DNA of 64,000 bases. Origin: JACJXW01 sp964418125. Its GTDB lineage: Bacteria; Bacteroidota; Bacteroidia; Chitinophagales; Saprospiraceae. Below are positions 52,481 through 61,071 of the stretch, one piece after another. The stretch spans positions 1 through 64,000 of the forward strand of contig CAYQKY010000020.1 in the NCBI GenBank assembly GCA_964418125.1, written 5' to 3'. Positions within the stretch are counted from its first letter, which is position 1. The number at the start of each line of letters is the position of its first letter. The notes beneath the pieces were generated by a model. That model searched no databases and was not told the DNA's origin. It saw only the letters and a list, made by a program, of their open reading frames with translations. Position numbers and translations under genes: made by a program.

Positions 52481-55045
52481 TCACCGCAAGTTAAAGGCAA
52501 AAGAAAGCGGGAACAAAAGCGGCTGTCCCTGCTCGCCTTCAACCACGATATTCGTTACAAAGACACTGCTCCGGCGCTGCAGCTTGCCAATGGCCGCCTG
52601 CACCTCCGGCCGCGCCACCGAATCGGTGATGCACTTGTACGCCGGGCCGGATTCGGGGACGAACAGCAGTTCTGCCTGCCGGAGGGGCAGCCTTTTCGCT
52701 CCTACCTTAAGCTCCAGCCCGGTTTCACGGGCGTTCCGGAACTCCGCTAGTGACATGGCGTGTTCATCCGCCGCTCCGGCCTGGCCGCGCCAGTAGAGAT
52801 AAACTTTCTGCCCGGAAAAATCGTGATATTCGGAGAGTTGTTCTGTATTTACCGGGTTCTTTACCAGGAGTTCCACCTTCCCGATCTCCGGTTCGGACAG
52901 GATCACATCGGCCAGGGTGACCGCCCGGCGCACCGTGCGGAAGCCGGGGATCGGCGCCACGTCCAGCGTCTTGCCATCCTTGTAGTTGTCGTACATCCAG
53001 CGGTATTTCTCCACGGTGGTGTCTATCTTGATCAGGCTTTTTTCCCCGGGGCGGTTGATGTACTGGTAGGGGTATACGCCGGCAGGATTAAGGGTAACGC
53101 CTTCCTCCGGAAACAAAGGCTTCTCTTCCGGCGGCGCGCTGTCTATCCATACCTCCAGTTGCAGGTTGTTTTGCCGTTCATTTTCCGGGTTATCGTAGAG
53201 GATCGCAAAGCGGGCCCGGTTGGCCCCCTCCGCCACCTTGGCCAGCACCTCCTCCCGCCGCAGGGGATCCAGCCGGTAAGGTTCTTTTTCTTTGGTGGAT
53301 CTGAATATGATGCGCTCCCATTCCTTTTTTTCCGGATGGAACACTTGGACAAACCAGAAGCGGCTGATCCGGAGCGGATAGCCCTTATCGAACAAGGCGG
53401 CGTCTGCTCTCAGCATCCGGCTGAACTCCTCCCGGCTCACAGTGATGCTGGCCTCCTCCGGCTCCGGCGGTTCCCGGCGAACGAAAAAGGCCTCGTTTTC
53501 TCCCCACCGCAGCAACTTGCCGGAATGCCGGAACAGGGGTTTGGGCGTCCGGGCCTCGATCACCGCCCGCCGCGAGTATTCCGCCCATTTCTCACGTATG
53601 AAAGCGGAAAGCCCGGCGGCGCCCGGCCGGGCGCCGCTCTGCAGAAGGGCTATGCGGGCGGCAAAAACCTCACCCCGCGAATCTTTCAGTACCAGCGAAA
53701 GGTGATCACCCGGGCGGGCTTTAGTTACGGTGGCCTCAAAGCAGGTCCAGTTTCCAATATCCCCTTCTTCACAGGTGTAGAGCCCTTCCCCATCCTGCTC
53801 AACAGCGAGGGCCAGCATTTGTATCGGGGAGGGGGTATGGCCATTCCAAAGCGATGGTACAACCAGACAGAGTTCCTGAAACTTGGAAAAGCTCAGCTCA
53901 GTAATGGGCAAAAAAGCGCTTTCGCCATGATCCGGGTCATTCACCCATAACAGGTTGATGGATTGTGCTCCCCATTTCAGATAATAAGGCTGGGCTTTGG
54001 CCAGGTTATCGGCGCCCAGGGTCACCTCCGGGCCATAAGTGGCCATGTTAAACGACGAGCCGCCGGCCTGTTTTATTACCGGCAGTTCAAAAATGTTTTC
54101 CCGCCCCAGCTCCTGCAGGTACGACTCCGCCTGCCGAAGCCCGCTTCCGGGAAGCTTTTCCGACAGGTTGAAGGAAAACAGCGCCATCAGCATCCCCAGA
54201 AGAGGCAAACACAACAGGTACTTTCCGGCCTGCCAGCGATCGGATTCGCGCTGCCCCAGCATGGCCAGCCGCTTGCGCAGGTAGGCGGCAAAAGTATTCG
54301 TCAGCGGATGGCAGCTGCCCTGCAGGCTGTGGCTGGCCAGAAAGGTGGCGTACTGGTAAGCGGACCCCATCTGCCGGGCCACGTAGCGGTCGGCGATGTA
54401 CTCGTGGGTAGCCTGCAGGCTGCGGCGATACAGGTAGATCAGTGGATTGAACCACTTGAGAACGACCCATAGTTCCATCACCAATACGTCCAGGCTGTGG
54501 CGCTGCCGTACGTGTACCAGCTCGTGCTCCAGGATGATGCGCTTGGCTTCGGGGATATCTTCCCCTTTCCAGAAGATGTAACTGAAAAAGCTGGAGGCGG
54601 GAATGTCTTCCGCCGGGCGCAGCAGGGTAAGGCGCCCTTCCTGTTCGCAGCGGCTGCGCCGGATGATGCTAAACAGGCGCCATAAGCCCCGCACCAGAGC
54701 CGTGGCCATAAAAAAGGCCCCCAGCAGGTAAACCCCCAACAGCAGGTCAGCCACGCTTAGGGAAAAGGCCGGCGTCGGCCGCTCCATTTGCTCCCAGGCT
54801 TGTTGCTGGAATTGCTGGGCCTGAACGATAATGGGGTAAATAGCTTCAATCGTGGGAGAGGGCGCGTCAGTGGTTAATTGAATGTTGGCCAGCGGTATCG
54901 CCATAGACACCAAAGGCATGAGTAAGAGATAAGCGCGGTTCAGCTGGAAAAAGGTCTCCCGGCGCAGTAGAAAATGGTAAAAACCATAGAACAGGGCCAG
55001 GCAGACGCTCGACTCCAGCAGAAACTGTGGAATGCTAATCGGCAT
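52481..55045 (-). CDS. M56 (BlaR1-like) membrane metalloprotease with long sensor ectodomain
   Basis: An 854-residue membrane protein. The first 300 residues are the M56 part: four membrane segments, the zinc motif HELVHVRQRH with HEXXH, and HEYIADRYVARQ with the third ligand Glu. The remaining 550 residues are outside the membrane: a beta region (about 340-460, with YYLKWGAQSINLLWV and ARPGDHLSLVLKDS), a middle part (about 480-640), and residues 670-854, which align with the lipoprotein at 45057-46826 (IDTTVEKYRWMYDNY, IPGFRTVRR, GLELKVGAKRLP, ITDSVARP, SSVFVTNIVVEGEQGQ, LFPLSFAFN). M56 proteases cut BlaI-type repressors upon sensing a signal; the BlaI gene overlaps by 11 bases. The signal here is unknown and unlikely to be a beta-lactam. 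Confidence 0.87.
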   Translation of the reverse strand: MPISIPQFLLESSVCLALFYGFYHFLLRRETFFQLNRAYLLLMPLVSMAIPLANIQLTTDAPSPTIEAIYPIIVQAQQFQQQAWEQMERPTPAFSLSVADLLLGVYLLGAFFMATALVRGLWRLFSIIRRSRCEQEGRLTLLRPAEDIPASSFFSYIFWKGEDIPEAKRIILEHELVHVRQRHSLDVLVMELWVVLKWFNPLIYLYRRSLQATHEYIADRYVARQMGSAYQYATFLASHSLQGSCHPLTNTFAAYLRKRLAMLGQRESDRWQAGKYLLCLPLLGMLMALFSFNLSEKLPGSGLRQAESYLQELGRENIFELPVIKQAGGSSFNMATYGPEVTLGADNLAKAQPYYLKWGAQSINLLWVNDPDHGESAFLPITELSFSKFQELCLVVPSLWNGHTPSPIQMLALAVEQDGEGLYTCEEGDIGNWTCFEATVTKARPGDHLSLVLKDSRGEVFAARIALLQSGARPGAAGLSAFIREKWAEYSRRAVIEARTPKPLFRHSGKLLRWGENEAFFVRREPPEPEEASITVSREEFSRMLRADAALFDKGYPLRISRFWFVQVFHPEKKEWERIIFRSTKEKEPYRLDPLRREEVLAKVAEGANRARFAILYDNPENERQNNLQLEVWIDSAPPEEKPLFPEEGVTLNPAGVYPYQYINRPGEKSLIKIDTTVEKYRWMYDNYKDGKTLDVAPIPGFRTVRRAVTLADVILSEPEIGKVELLVKNPVNTEQLSEYHDFSGQKVYLYWRGQAGAADEHAMSLAEFRNARETGLELKVGAKRLPLRQAELLFVPESGPAYKCITDSVARPEVQAAIGKLQRRSSVFVTNIVVEGEQGQPLLFPLSFAFNLR

Positions 55046-55403
55046 CTTCCTTATTTTTGATCTTGTCCAATAATTCCTTCAACCGGGCCGGGTCTTCATT
55101 TTCCTCCTTGATGAAATGGGAAAGGAGCTGCTCGGTAGACCCCCCGAAATAATCGGCCATCATCTGCCGGAAGAAGGACTTGCGGTAGTCTTTCTTCTTC
55201 AATAGGGGATAATAGCGGTGCGTCCTCCCGAATTCTTCGTGCGCCACCAGCCCTTCCTCTTCCAGCTTGCGCACGATGGAGGAAACAGTCGTCACCGGAG
55301 GCTTGGGGTCCTCCAACTCAGCGACGATCTCCTTGACAAAGGCCCGCTCCAGTCGCCAGAGGGCCTGCATGACCTGTTCTTCTTTTTCGTTTAAACGTAT
55401 CAT
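55035..55403 (-). CDS. BlaI/MecI/CopY-family repressor
   Basis: A 122-residue winged-helix repressor. The opening LNEKEEQVMQALWRLERAFVKEIVAEL and PPVTTVSSIVRKLEEEGLVAHEEFGRTHRYYPLL are typical DNA-binding parts; the C-terminal half (YRKSFFRQMMADYFGGSTEQLLSHFIKEE) is the dimerisation helix region, with the site usually cut by BlaR1-type proteases. It overlaps the M56 gene by 11 bases. The upstream region holds three dyad sites that it most likely binds, which would make the operon self-regulated and couple it to the divergent PorE-like gene. Confidence 0.92.
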   Translation of the reverse strand: MIRLNEKEEQVMQALWRLERAFVKEIVAELEDPKPPVTTVSSIVRKLEEEGLVAHEEFGRTHRYYPLLKKKDYRKSFFRQMMADYFGGSTEQLLSHFIKEENEDPARLKELLDKIKNKEDAD

Positions 55404-55414
55404 GAGCGCAATTT

Positions 55415-55471
55415 AAACTAAATTTTCGTTATTTCAACGAAATTTTAGTTTAAATAACGAAAATTTAGTTT
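55415..55471. promoter_or_regulatory. Three-site BlaI-type operator
   Basis: AAACTAAATTTTCGTTATTT (55415-55434) is inverted without a mismatch at 55452-55471, and a third, one-mismatch copy of the 16-bp core (AACGAAATTTTAGTTT) lies at 55436-55451. Each core is itself a dyad (AAC..AAA.TTT..GTT). The sites lie 12 bases or more upstream of blaI and overlap the probable promoter of the divergent PorE-like gene. Confidence 0.82.
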
Positions 55472-55473
55472 TG
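55466..55473 (+). promoter_or_regulatory. -7 element TAGTTTTG, PorE-like gene
   Basis: TAGTTTTG matches TAnnTTTG, overlaps the rightmost operator copy, and would give a leader of about 85 bases. A repressor bound there would block this promoter. No -33 TTTG is present. Confidence 0.5.
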
Positions 55474-55565
55474 CGCCTGGCCACTGGCTTTTTACACCTG
55501 ACAGATAAGCCTTTGCCCCTTTCAGGCGTTTACTATTAACGACTCATTCAAGAAAAATCAAACGC

Positions 55566-58136
55566 ATGTTTATCCGCGCCACCCTGTTTTTCGCGCTCTT
55601 TACGCTTTTCACTACCCTTTCTGCCCAAGGCGGCCACGGCTTGCTCGAACAACAGGAGTATGAAGCTGCCCGGGAAGCCTTCGAAAAGGAACTCCGGCAG
55701 GACGAAGCCTCGGTAGAAGCTTTGCTCGGAATGGCGCGCCTTTACGCTGAAGATGCTTATGCGCAGTACAACCCCGATACAGCCTACACCTACCTGCGGG
55801 AAGCACAGCGGCACATCCGCAAGCTTTCAAAAGGCCGGCAGCGCAGGCTGGAAAAAGAAGGGCTGGACAGAAGCGGCATCCGCCGCCTCAAGAATGAGAT
55901 CCGTGATAAAGGCTTACAATTCGCCCGGGAGAAGGGCTCAAGCGAAGCCATCTCCGAATATATGGAGCACTACCGCCGCCTGGATCATGAGAATGAGAAA
56001 AAGGCCATGGAGGCTTTCCTGCAAGCCCGTTTTGAAGAGCTACAGCTGGCTGGCGCCTATGTACCACTGCGGGACTTTGCCCGCTCCCACCGGGAAGATA
56101 TCGAAGAGTACCTTCCGGAACTCACCCGGCCGCTGCAGAATGCCATTTTCGAAACCTTCTTTCGGGACAGGGACAGCTCCAGCCTGGAGGGCCTTTTCAA
56201 CCTGCTGGCCGACTATCCCGAAGCCGCCGCCCGGCTGGACGGGCCCCTGAGCAGTGCCTTGTCCGAGAAGCCATTCATCGCCCGGGCGGAAGCCAACCTC
56301 CGGGGCCTGAACCATCGCTACCTGCCCAAAACGATCCGCATCATCTACCAATACCATTACATTACCGGGGACTGGGGGGACCTGCTGGGCTTTCAGAACC
56401 GATACCCCCTCTATTCGGACTCCTTCAACATCCAGGCTGCCATCACCATCGCCCGCGCGGCGCCCGACCTCAGGCTCGGCTTCACCGACGACAGGCTCCA
56501 GGTATACCGTCATTATATCGAGCTGGCGGCGCCCGTACACAAGGCCTTCGTCGCCCTGCAGCAAATGATCGCCCGCGACCTGGAGCGCAAAGACTGGGAA
56601 AAGGCTGCCGCCACCGTTCGCCGGTATGCTCCGTTTTTTGGCGAGGATGACCACAGAATCAACGGGCTGCTCGAGATGCTCGAACAGCCGGAGGAAGGCC
56701 TGGCCCCCTACCCCATCGGTGATGCAGTCAACTCAGAACTGGGCGAGTATGCACCCTCCATCTCAGCCGATGGCCAGCGCCTTTTCTTCTGCCGCAACAT
56801 GGGCCGCAATGAAGACATCTATGCTGCCGAAAGGACCGGCGAAACCTGGAGCACCCCCTACCCCATCAGCGAGCTGAACACCCCCGAAAACCACGAAGCC
56901 CCGCTGGCCATCAGCGCCGACAAAACCACCCTGCTGATGTACGACGGCGGCATTGTCAAATACACCGACAAGCAGCCGGAGGGATGGTCGGCGCCCCGCG
57001 ATTTCTTTTCCGGGCCCTATACCCCCGAGTGGCAGGGCAGCACCACTTTCGCCAGCAACCGGGAGGCCGTCATCTTCGCCGCCCGCTCTGCCGACATCAT
57101 CGGCGCCCGCAATGACGACAATATCGACCTCTTTGTTTCCCTCCGCCGGCCCGATGGCAGTTGGGGAGAACCCCTCAACCTGGGCACTACGCTCAATACC
57201 CCTTTTGAAGACCGGTCTCCCTTCCTGCACCCCGATATGCGCACGCTCTATTTCAGCTCCGCCGGCCATGGCGGGCTGGGCAGCCTCGACGTCTTTACCG
57301 CTACCCGCATCGGCGACGGATGGCTGCAATGGACCGAGCCCGTCAACCTCGGCAAAGAGGTAAACCGGCCCGGAAGAGACTGGGGCTATAAGGTCAGCAC
57401 TGACGGCGCCACGGCTTACTTTGCAATGGATGTGCCCGGCAAAAGAGAGGAGATCTATCAGGCGCCAATCCCGAAACGCTTTCGCCCCGAGCCGGTATCC
57501 ACCATCCGGGGCCGCATTCTCGGCCTTGACGGGCAACCCCTCGCCGCCGAGCTCCGGCTGGAAGACCTCAGCACCGGCGAGCCGGCAGGGCAGATCCAGC
57601 CGGACCCCGAAACCGGCGCCTTTTTTATCACGCTGCCTTCCGGGCGCCTGTACAGCTACACGGTGAAAGGCCCGGGGCTCTATCCTGTTTGCAACAACAT
57701 AGACCTGCGGGAAAGCAAAACCATCCTGGATACCGAAGAGAACATTACAGTGCCCACGCTGGATGAAATCCAGGAAGGCGATATTACCCTTCCCCTGAAA
57801 AACCTCTTCTTCGAAACCGATAAATACGAGATCCAACAAGAATCCTTTCCGGAACTCGAGCGGCTGGCAGAACTGGTGCAGGCCTATGGCCTCACAATAG
57901 AAGTGGCCGGCCATACCGACCACATCGGGGGCGCTGAATACAATAAAACGCTCTCCCGCAACCGGGCGGAAGCAGTCCGTTCCTTCCTCCTGAGCCAGGG
58001 CGTACCTCCCGGACAGATCACCGCCACCGGCTATGGCCTGGCCCAACCCGTCGCCGACAACAAAACCGAAGAAGGCCGGGCGCTGAACCGCCGGGTGGAG
58101 ATCCGGTTTGAAGGGAATGAAGGAATGAAGGAATGA
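55566..58136 (+). CDS. PorE-like protein: TPR, WD40-like propeller, carboxypeptidase-regulatory and OmpA domains
   Basis: An 856-residue exported protein (signal ending TTLSAQGG). Domain order: TPR-like helices (residues about 22-130, EYEAAREAFEKELRQDEASVEALLGMARLY); a helical middle; a WD40/PD40-like beta-propeller (about 385-630, GEYAPSISADGQRLFFCRN, ENHEAPLAISADKTTLLMY, FEDRSPFLHPDMRTLYFSS, DWGYKVSTDGATAYFAMD); a carboxypeptidase-regulatory unit (about 645-715, TIRGRILGLDGQPLAAEL); and an OmpA peptidoglycan-binding domain (about 740-850, LFFETDKYEI ... EVAGHTDHIG ... NRAEAVRSFL ... NRRVEIRF). This order is that of PorE, which anchors the type IX machinery to peptidoglycan, but the protein is longer. 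The middle part between TPR and propeller is extra. The BlaI-type operator upstream suggests repression. Confidence 0.85.
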   Translation: MFIRATLFFALFTLFTTLSAQGGHGLLEQQEYEAAREAFEKELRQDEASVEALLGMARLYAEDAYAQYNPDTAYTYLREAQRHIRKLSKGRQRRLEKEGLDRSGIRRLKNEIRDKGLQFAREKGSSEAISEYMEHYRRLDHENEKKAMEAFLQARFEELQLAGAYVPLRDFARSHREDIEEYLPELTRPLQNAIFETFFRDRDSSSLEGLFNLLADYPEAAARLDGPLSSALSEKPFIARAEANLRGLNHRYLPKTIRIIYQYHYITGDWGDLLGFQNRYPLYSDSFNIQAAITIARAAPDLRLGFTDDRLQVYRHYIELAAPVHKAFVALQQMIARDLERKDWEKAAATVRRYAPFFGEDDHRINGLLEMLEQPEEGLAPYPIGDAVNSELGEYAPSISADGQRLFFCRNMGRNEDIYAAERTGETWSTPYPISELNTPENHEAPLAISADKTTLLMYDGGIVKYTDKQPEGWSAPRDFFSGPYTPEWQGSTTFASNREAVIFAARSADIIGARNDDNIDLFVSLRRPDGSWGEPLNLGTTLNTPFEDRSPFLHPDMRTLYFSSAGHGGLGSLDVFTATRIGDGWLQWTEPVNLGKEVNRPGRDWGYKVSTDGATAYFAMDVPGKREEIYQAPIPKRFRPEPVSTIRGRILGLDGQPLAAELRLEDLSTGEPAGQIQPDPETGAFFITLPSGRLYSYTVKGPGLYPVCNNIDLRESKTILDTEENITVPTLDEIQEGDITLPLKNLFFETDKYEIQQESFPELERLAELVQAYGLTIEVAGHTDHIGGAEYNKTLSRNRAEAVRSFLLSQGVPPGQITATGYGLAQPVADNKTEEGRALNRRVEIRFEGNEGMKE

Positions 58137-58293
58137 GGCCCCGCCTTCGCCCATAGGGGCTACGGGCGGGTATAAATGAGGGAAAGCTTTGCAGTCCTCC
58201 GCTTTTATATTGGCAAATGAAAAAAATAACCTGTCCGGCGGTATCCCAAAGGGGCCACCTTACGTATCAGAGAACATCAAAATAATAAAGATC

Positions 58294-59256
58294 ATGTTCC
58301 TGTTCAAGAAAGCTCTTTTTTTAATTGCCTCCATACTCGCCGCCACCGGTTGTTCCAAAGAACCAGCATTTGAAATAAATGTACTCAACCGTCAGGTATT
58401 GAAAGATGTCAAATCGGCATCCGGGCTGGAAGTATTAGATAATACCCTCTACGCCATTGGCGATAATTCGCCCTGGCTTTACAAGATCAACGCCAAATTC
58501 AAGATCGAAGCAAGGAAGGCGATCGCCTCGGTTAAAGGCCTGGAGGATGGCGTCATTCCGAAGGCCAATAAGCCGGATTTTGAAGCTATGGCCGTAGCCG
58601 AAAAAAAGAACGGCAAAGAGTTTCTCATCTTTGGCTCCGGCTCCAAATCACCGCAACGAGACAGGTTGGCCAGAATACGCCTGGAGAATGGAGAAGTGCA
58701 AAACTATTCCCTGGAAGGGTTCTATAAAAAACTCAGGCAGGCCACCCAGCTCGACAGCGAATCCTTAAACATCGAGGGAGCGATTATCAAGGATGAATAT
58801 CTTTACTTATTCAACCGGGGGGAAAACCTGATCCTGAAATACAAGCTTGAAGAACTGGAAAATTACCTGGCGGGAAAGGAAGAAAGCCCGGAACCCGAAA
58901 CCTATCTTATGAAGCTGCCAGAGATCCGGGGTATCAAAGCGGGTTTTTCCGGCGCTACGCTTATTCCAGATAAAGATATTGTACTTTTTACCGCTTCGGT
59001 GGAAAACACAGAAAACTGGATCGCCGATGGAGAGGTATTGGGCAGCTTTGTGGGCATGATCTCTTTGAAAAAATTGAGGAATGGACTCAAACCCGACTGT
59101 GAACGGCTGACAGAAAACGGAAAACCCCTGAACGTAAAAGTTGAATCACTCGCCGTTTTTTATCCTGCGCTCAATAATGACCTGCGGCTGCTCCTGGTAA
59201 CCGACAGCGACGGAGGAGATTCCGAGCTTCTGGAGGCCAATTTACACTGGCGTTAA
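58294..59256 (+). CDS. DUF6929-like lipoprotein
   Basis: A 320-residue lipoprotein from the ATG at 58294 (MFLFKKALFLIASILAATGC); the in-frame ATG at 58189 adds residues with no signal character. The mature part looks like a beta-propeller: SGLEVLDNTLYAIGDNSPWLYKI, KPDFEAMAVAEKKNGKEFLIFGSGSKSPQRDRL, SLNIEGAIIKDEYLYLFNRG, and FSGATLIPDKDIVLFTASVENTENWI. The GSGSKSPxR phrase fits DUF6929, a family without known function. Its 3' end overlaps the convergent alpha/beta hydrolase gene by 15 bases. Confidence 0.7.
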   Translation: MFLFKKALFLIASILAATGCSKEPAFEINVLNRQVLKDVKSASGLEVLDNTLYAIGDNSPWLYKINAKFKIEARKAIASVKGLEDGVIPKANKPDFEAMAVAEKKNGKEFLIFGSGSKSPQRDRLARIRLENGEVQNYSLEGFYKKLRQATQLDSESLNIEGAIIKDEYLYLFNRGENLILKYKLEELENYLAGKEESPEPETYLMKLPEIRGIKAGFSGATLIPDKDIVLFTASVENTENWIADGEVLGSFVGMISLKKLRNGLKPDCERLTENGKPLNVKVESLAVFYPALNNDLRLLLVTDSDGGDSELLEANLHWR

Positions 59257-60081
59257 AAACTCCTCCACCAGCCGGCAGAACAACTCCGGCTTTTCCATAA
59301 AGGGAAGGTGCCCTGCTCCTTCGATCACCTCCAGGCGGGCATCAGGGATCAGCCGGGCCGCCCGCTCCCCATGGATCACGGGAAAGAAGGCCTCATCTCT
59401 TCCCCAGATCAGCAAAGTCGATGTTGATACCTGCCTCAACTCCTCATCCGTATAGGTAGTAACGGCCCGGCCCCTGCCCTGGAAGAAAGCCCGCCGTCCG
59501 CCCTTGCTCTTCAGCACATCGATGGAGTAATCGTGCCAGGCAGGGTGGGCGTCATCCGGGTTCTGCATCACATTGCGTCCAAGGAGTTCTCCCCACATCG
59601 GCGAGGGGAACAGCTTGTAGAGGGCCATTTTCAAAATAATGGCTTTATTCCAATCATCTCCCAGGCCGGCAGAGCCAACCAGGATCATTTTCTCCAACCG
59701 CTCCGGATAGCTCAGTGAAAAGTGAATGCTGGCGGAACCCCCTTCGGAATTACCCACCAGGGAAAACCGGCCCAGGCCCAACCGTTCAGCTGCCTGCAAC
59801 AGCCAGTTGGTATTGAACGGCTTGTCATAAGGCGCGCTCGGCTTTTCCGACTCCCCGTAGCCGGGCCGGTCAAAAGCGATCACCCGGAAATGGCGGGAAA
59901 GCGGGCCGATAACCTTGTACCAGGTGACCGCTCCGCCACCGGCCCCGTGCAGAAACACCACAGGAGGCCCCGAACCGGCTTCCAGACAGGAAGTGCGTAT
60001 CCCGGCGGCATCTAAATAATGGTGTTGAACATCGGCATCGATGATGTCCAGAAGTTGCTGAAAGTTGGAGAGCTTGGTCAT
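59242..60081 (-). CDS. Alpha/beta hydrolase
   Basis: A 279-residue hydrolase of the alpha/beta fold. The start at 60081 (MTKLSNFQQLLDIIDADV) is preferred over 60312, whose extra 77 residues are translated from a palindromic repeat region. The oxyanion segment is VVFLHGAGGGAVTW, the nucleophile elbow LVGNSEGGSASI with the Ser in GNSEGG, the acid Asp in LLIWGRDEAFFP, and the His in VIEGAGHLPFMEKPE. Substrate unknown; similar enzymes hydrolyse esters or ring-cleaved aromatic products. It overlaps the convergent lipoprotein gene by 15 bases. Confidence 0.85.
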   Translation of the reverse strand: MTKLSNFQQLLDIIDADVQHHYLDAAGIRTSCLEAGSGPPVVFLHGAGGGAVTWYKVIGPLSRHFRVIAFDRPGYGESEKPSAPYDKPFNTNWLLQAAERLGLGRFSLVGNSEGGSASIHFSLSYPERLEKMILVGSAGLGDDWNKAIILKMALYKLFPSPMWGELLGRNVMQNPDDAHPAWHDYSIDVLKSKGGRRAFFQGRGRAVTTYTDEELRQVSTSTLLIWGRDEAFFPVIHGERAARLIPDARLEVIEGAGHLPFMEKPELFCRLVEEFLTPV

Positions 60082-60400
60082 GAGAAGTCCGTTAAGCAGG
60101 CGGGAAATTACACAAAGATACGGAACCAGGCAATTTTCTTGGCCAGCACTGCCTGACAATGAGCCTATGTAGCATAGAACGGCTACCATTCTAATGCTAA
60201 ACAGCCCGGTGGGGCCTCGTACAGCGTACACTACCCAGGGCCGCTGCTGGGCTCGTGCACCCTGCCTGGCCGCCTGGCCAGCTACCAGACGGCCTGGCAG
60301 GCAGGCGTACACAGCCCCGGCAAACTCCGTCCAACGTCAGACGGGTAGCCCACAGGGCCATCATTCAAGGGCATTTTCAATGGAACCGCCGCCGGTATTC
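60082..60400. repeat. 319-base gap with long imperfect palindrome at about 60243-60320
   Basis: CCTGCCTGGCCG (60261-60272) faces CGGCCTGGCAGGCAGG (60290-60305), and the flanks GGGCTCGTGCAC and GTACACAGCCCC also pair, so about 75 bases could fold into one hairpin. CGTACAGCGTACAC precedes it. The rest shows no gene and no clear promoter for the hydrolase gene. Confidence 0.6.
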
Positions 60401-60949
60401 CTACGGAGCACCCAGTTCAAGCTCCTCCTTATGCTCCTCCAGCACCGGAATGATGAACCCGATCAGCTCCCGCAGTTCCCAGCCCAGCAGTTCCGCTCCC
60501 TTACGGACCTCCTCGCGGTCAACACTGGCGGCGAAAGACTTCGTTTTTAATTTTTTCAGGACAGATTTGGCGTTCATCCCCTCAATGCGGGTAGGGCGGA
60601 TAAGGGCTGCGGCATAAATGAACCCCGTCAGCTCATCGGCGGCAACAATACACTTATCCAGCCGGGAATTCCGGGGCACATTCCATTTGGTGTAATGCCC
60701 GGCAATGGCGTGGGCAACCTCCTCCTCCCCCATTTCCCGCAGGCGTTTTACAATGACGCCGGGATGCTTATCCGGATACTTCTCGTAATCCGCATCGTGT
60801 AACAGGCCCGTGACGGCGAACTTTTCCTCATCTTCCCCGAAGTGCCGGGCCAGGGCGCACATCACCAATTCCACGGTGCGGGCGTGGCGCAGCAGAGATT
60901 CCGTCTCGGTCATCTCAGAAAGCAGTGCATAGGCTTCGTCACGGGTCAT
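60401..60949 (-). CDS. HD-domain phosphohydrolase
   Basis: A 182-residue protein of the HD superfamily. Metal-binding residues fit LRHARTVELVMCAL (His), VTGLLHDADYEKYP (HD pair) and IAGHYTKW, with a following Asp in IVAADELTGFIYAAALIRP. The family includes small metal-dependent phosphohydrolases on nucleotides; this subgroup is widespread and uncharacterised. The C-terminus is Glu-rich. No neighbour suggests a substrate. Confidence 0.82.
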   Translation of the reverse strand: MTRDEAYALLSEMTETESLLRHARTVELVMCALARHFGEDEEKFAVTGLLHDADYEKYPDKHPGVIVKRLREMGEEEVAHAIAGHYTKWNVPRNSRLDKCIVAADELTGFIYAAALIRPTRIEGMNAKSVLKKLKTKSFAASVDREEVRKGAELLGWELRELIGFIIPVLEEHKEELELGAP

Positions 60950-61071
60950 GTCTCGATCGTTTGTAGTGAAGGGGGAAGATACAAATGATTTTTCTCCCCA
61001 CCTTACTTCTTCACCACCTTTACAACCAGTTTAGAAAAACACCAAACAACCATCCTCTCTCAGCTCGCGCC

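Noticed and set aside
56763..58154. Minus-strand open frame of 463 codons across the PorE-like gene
   Set aside because: Antisense shadow; the plus-strand OmpA and propeller motifs are clear.
60082..60312. 77-residue N-terminal extension of the alpha/beta hydrolase
   Set aside because: Translated from a palindromic repeat; no signal or domain features.
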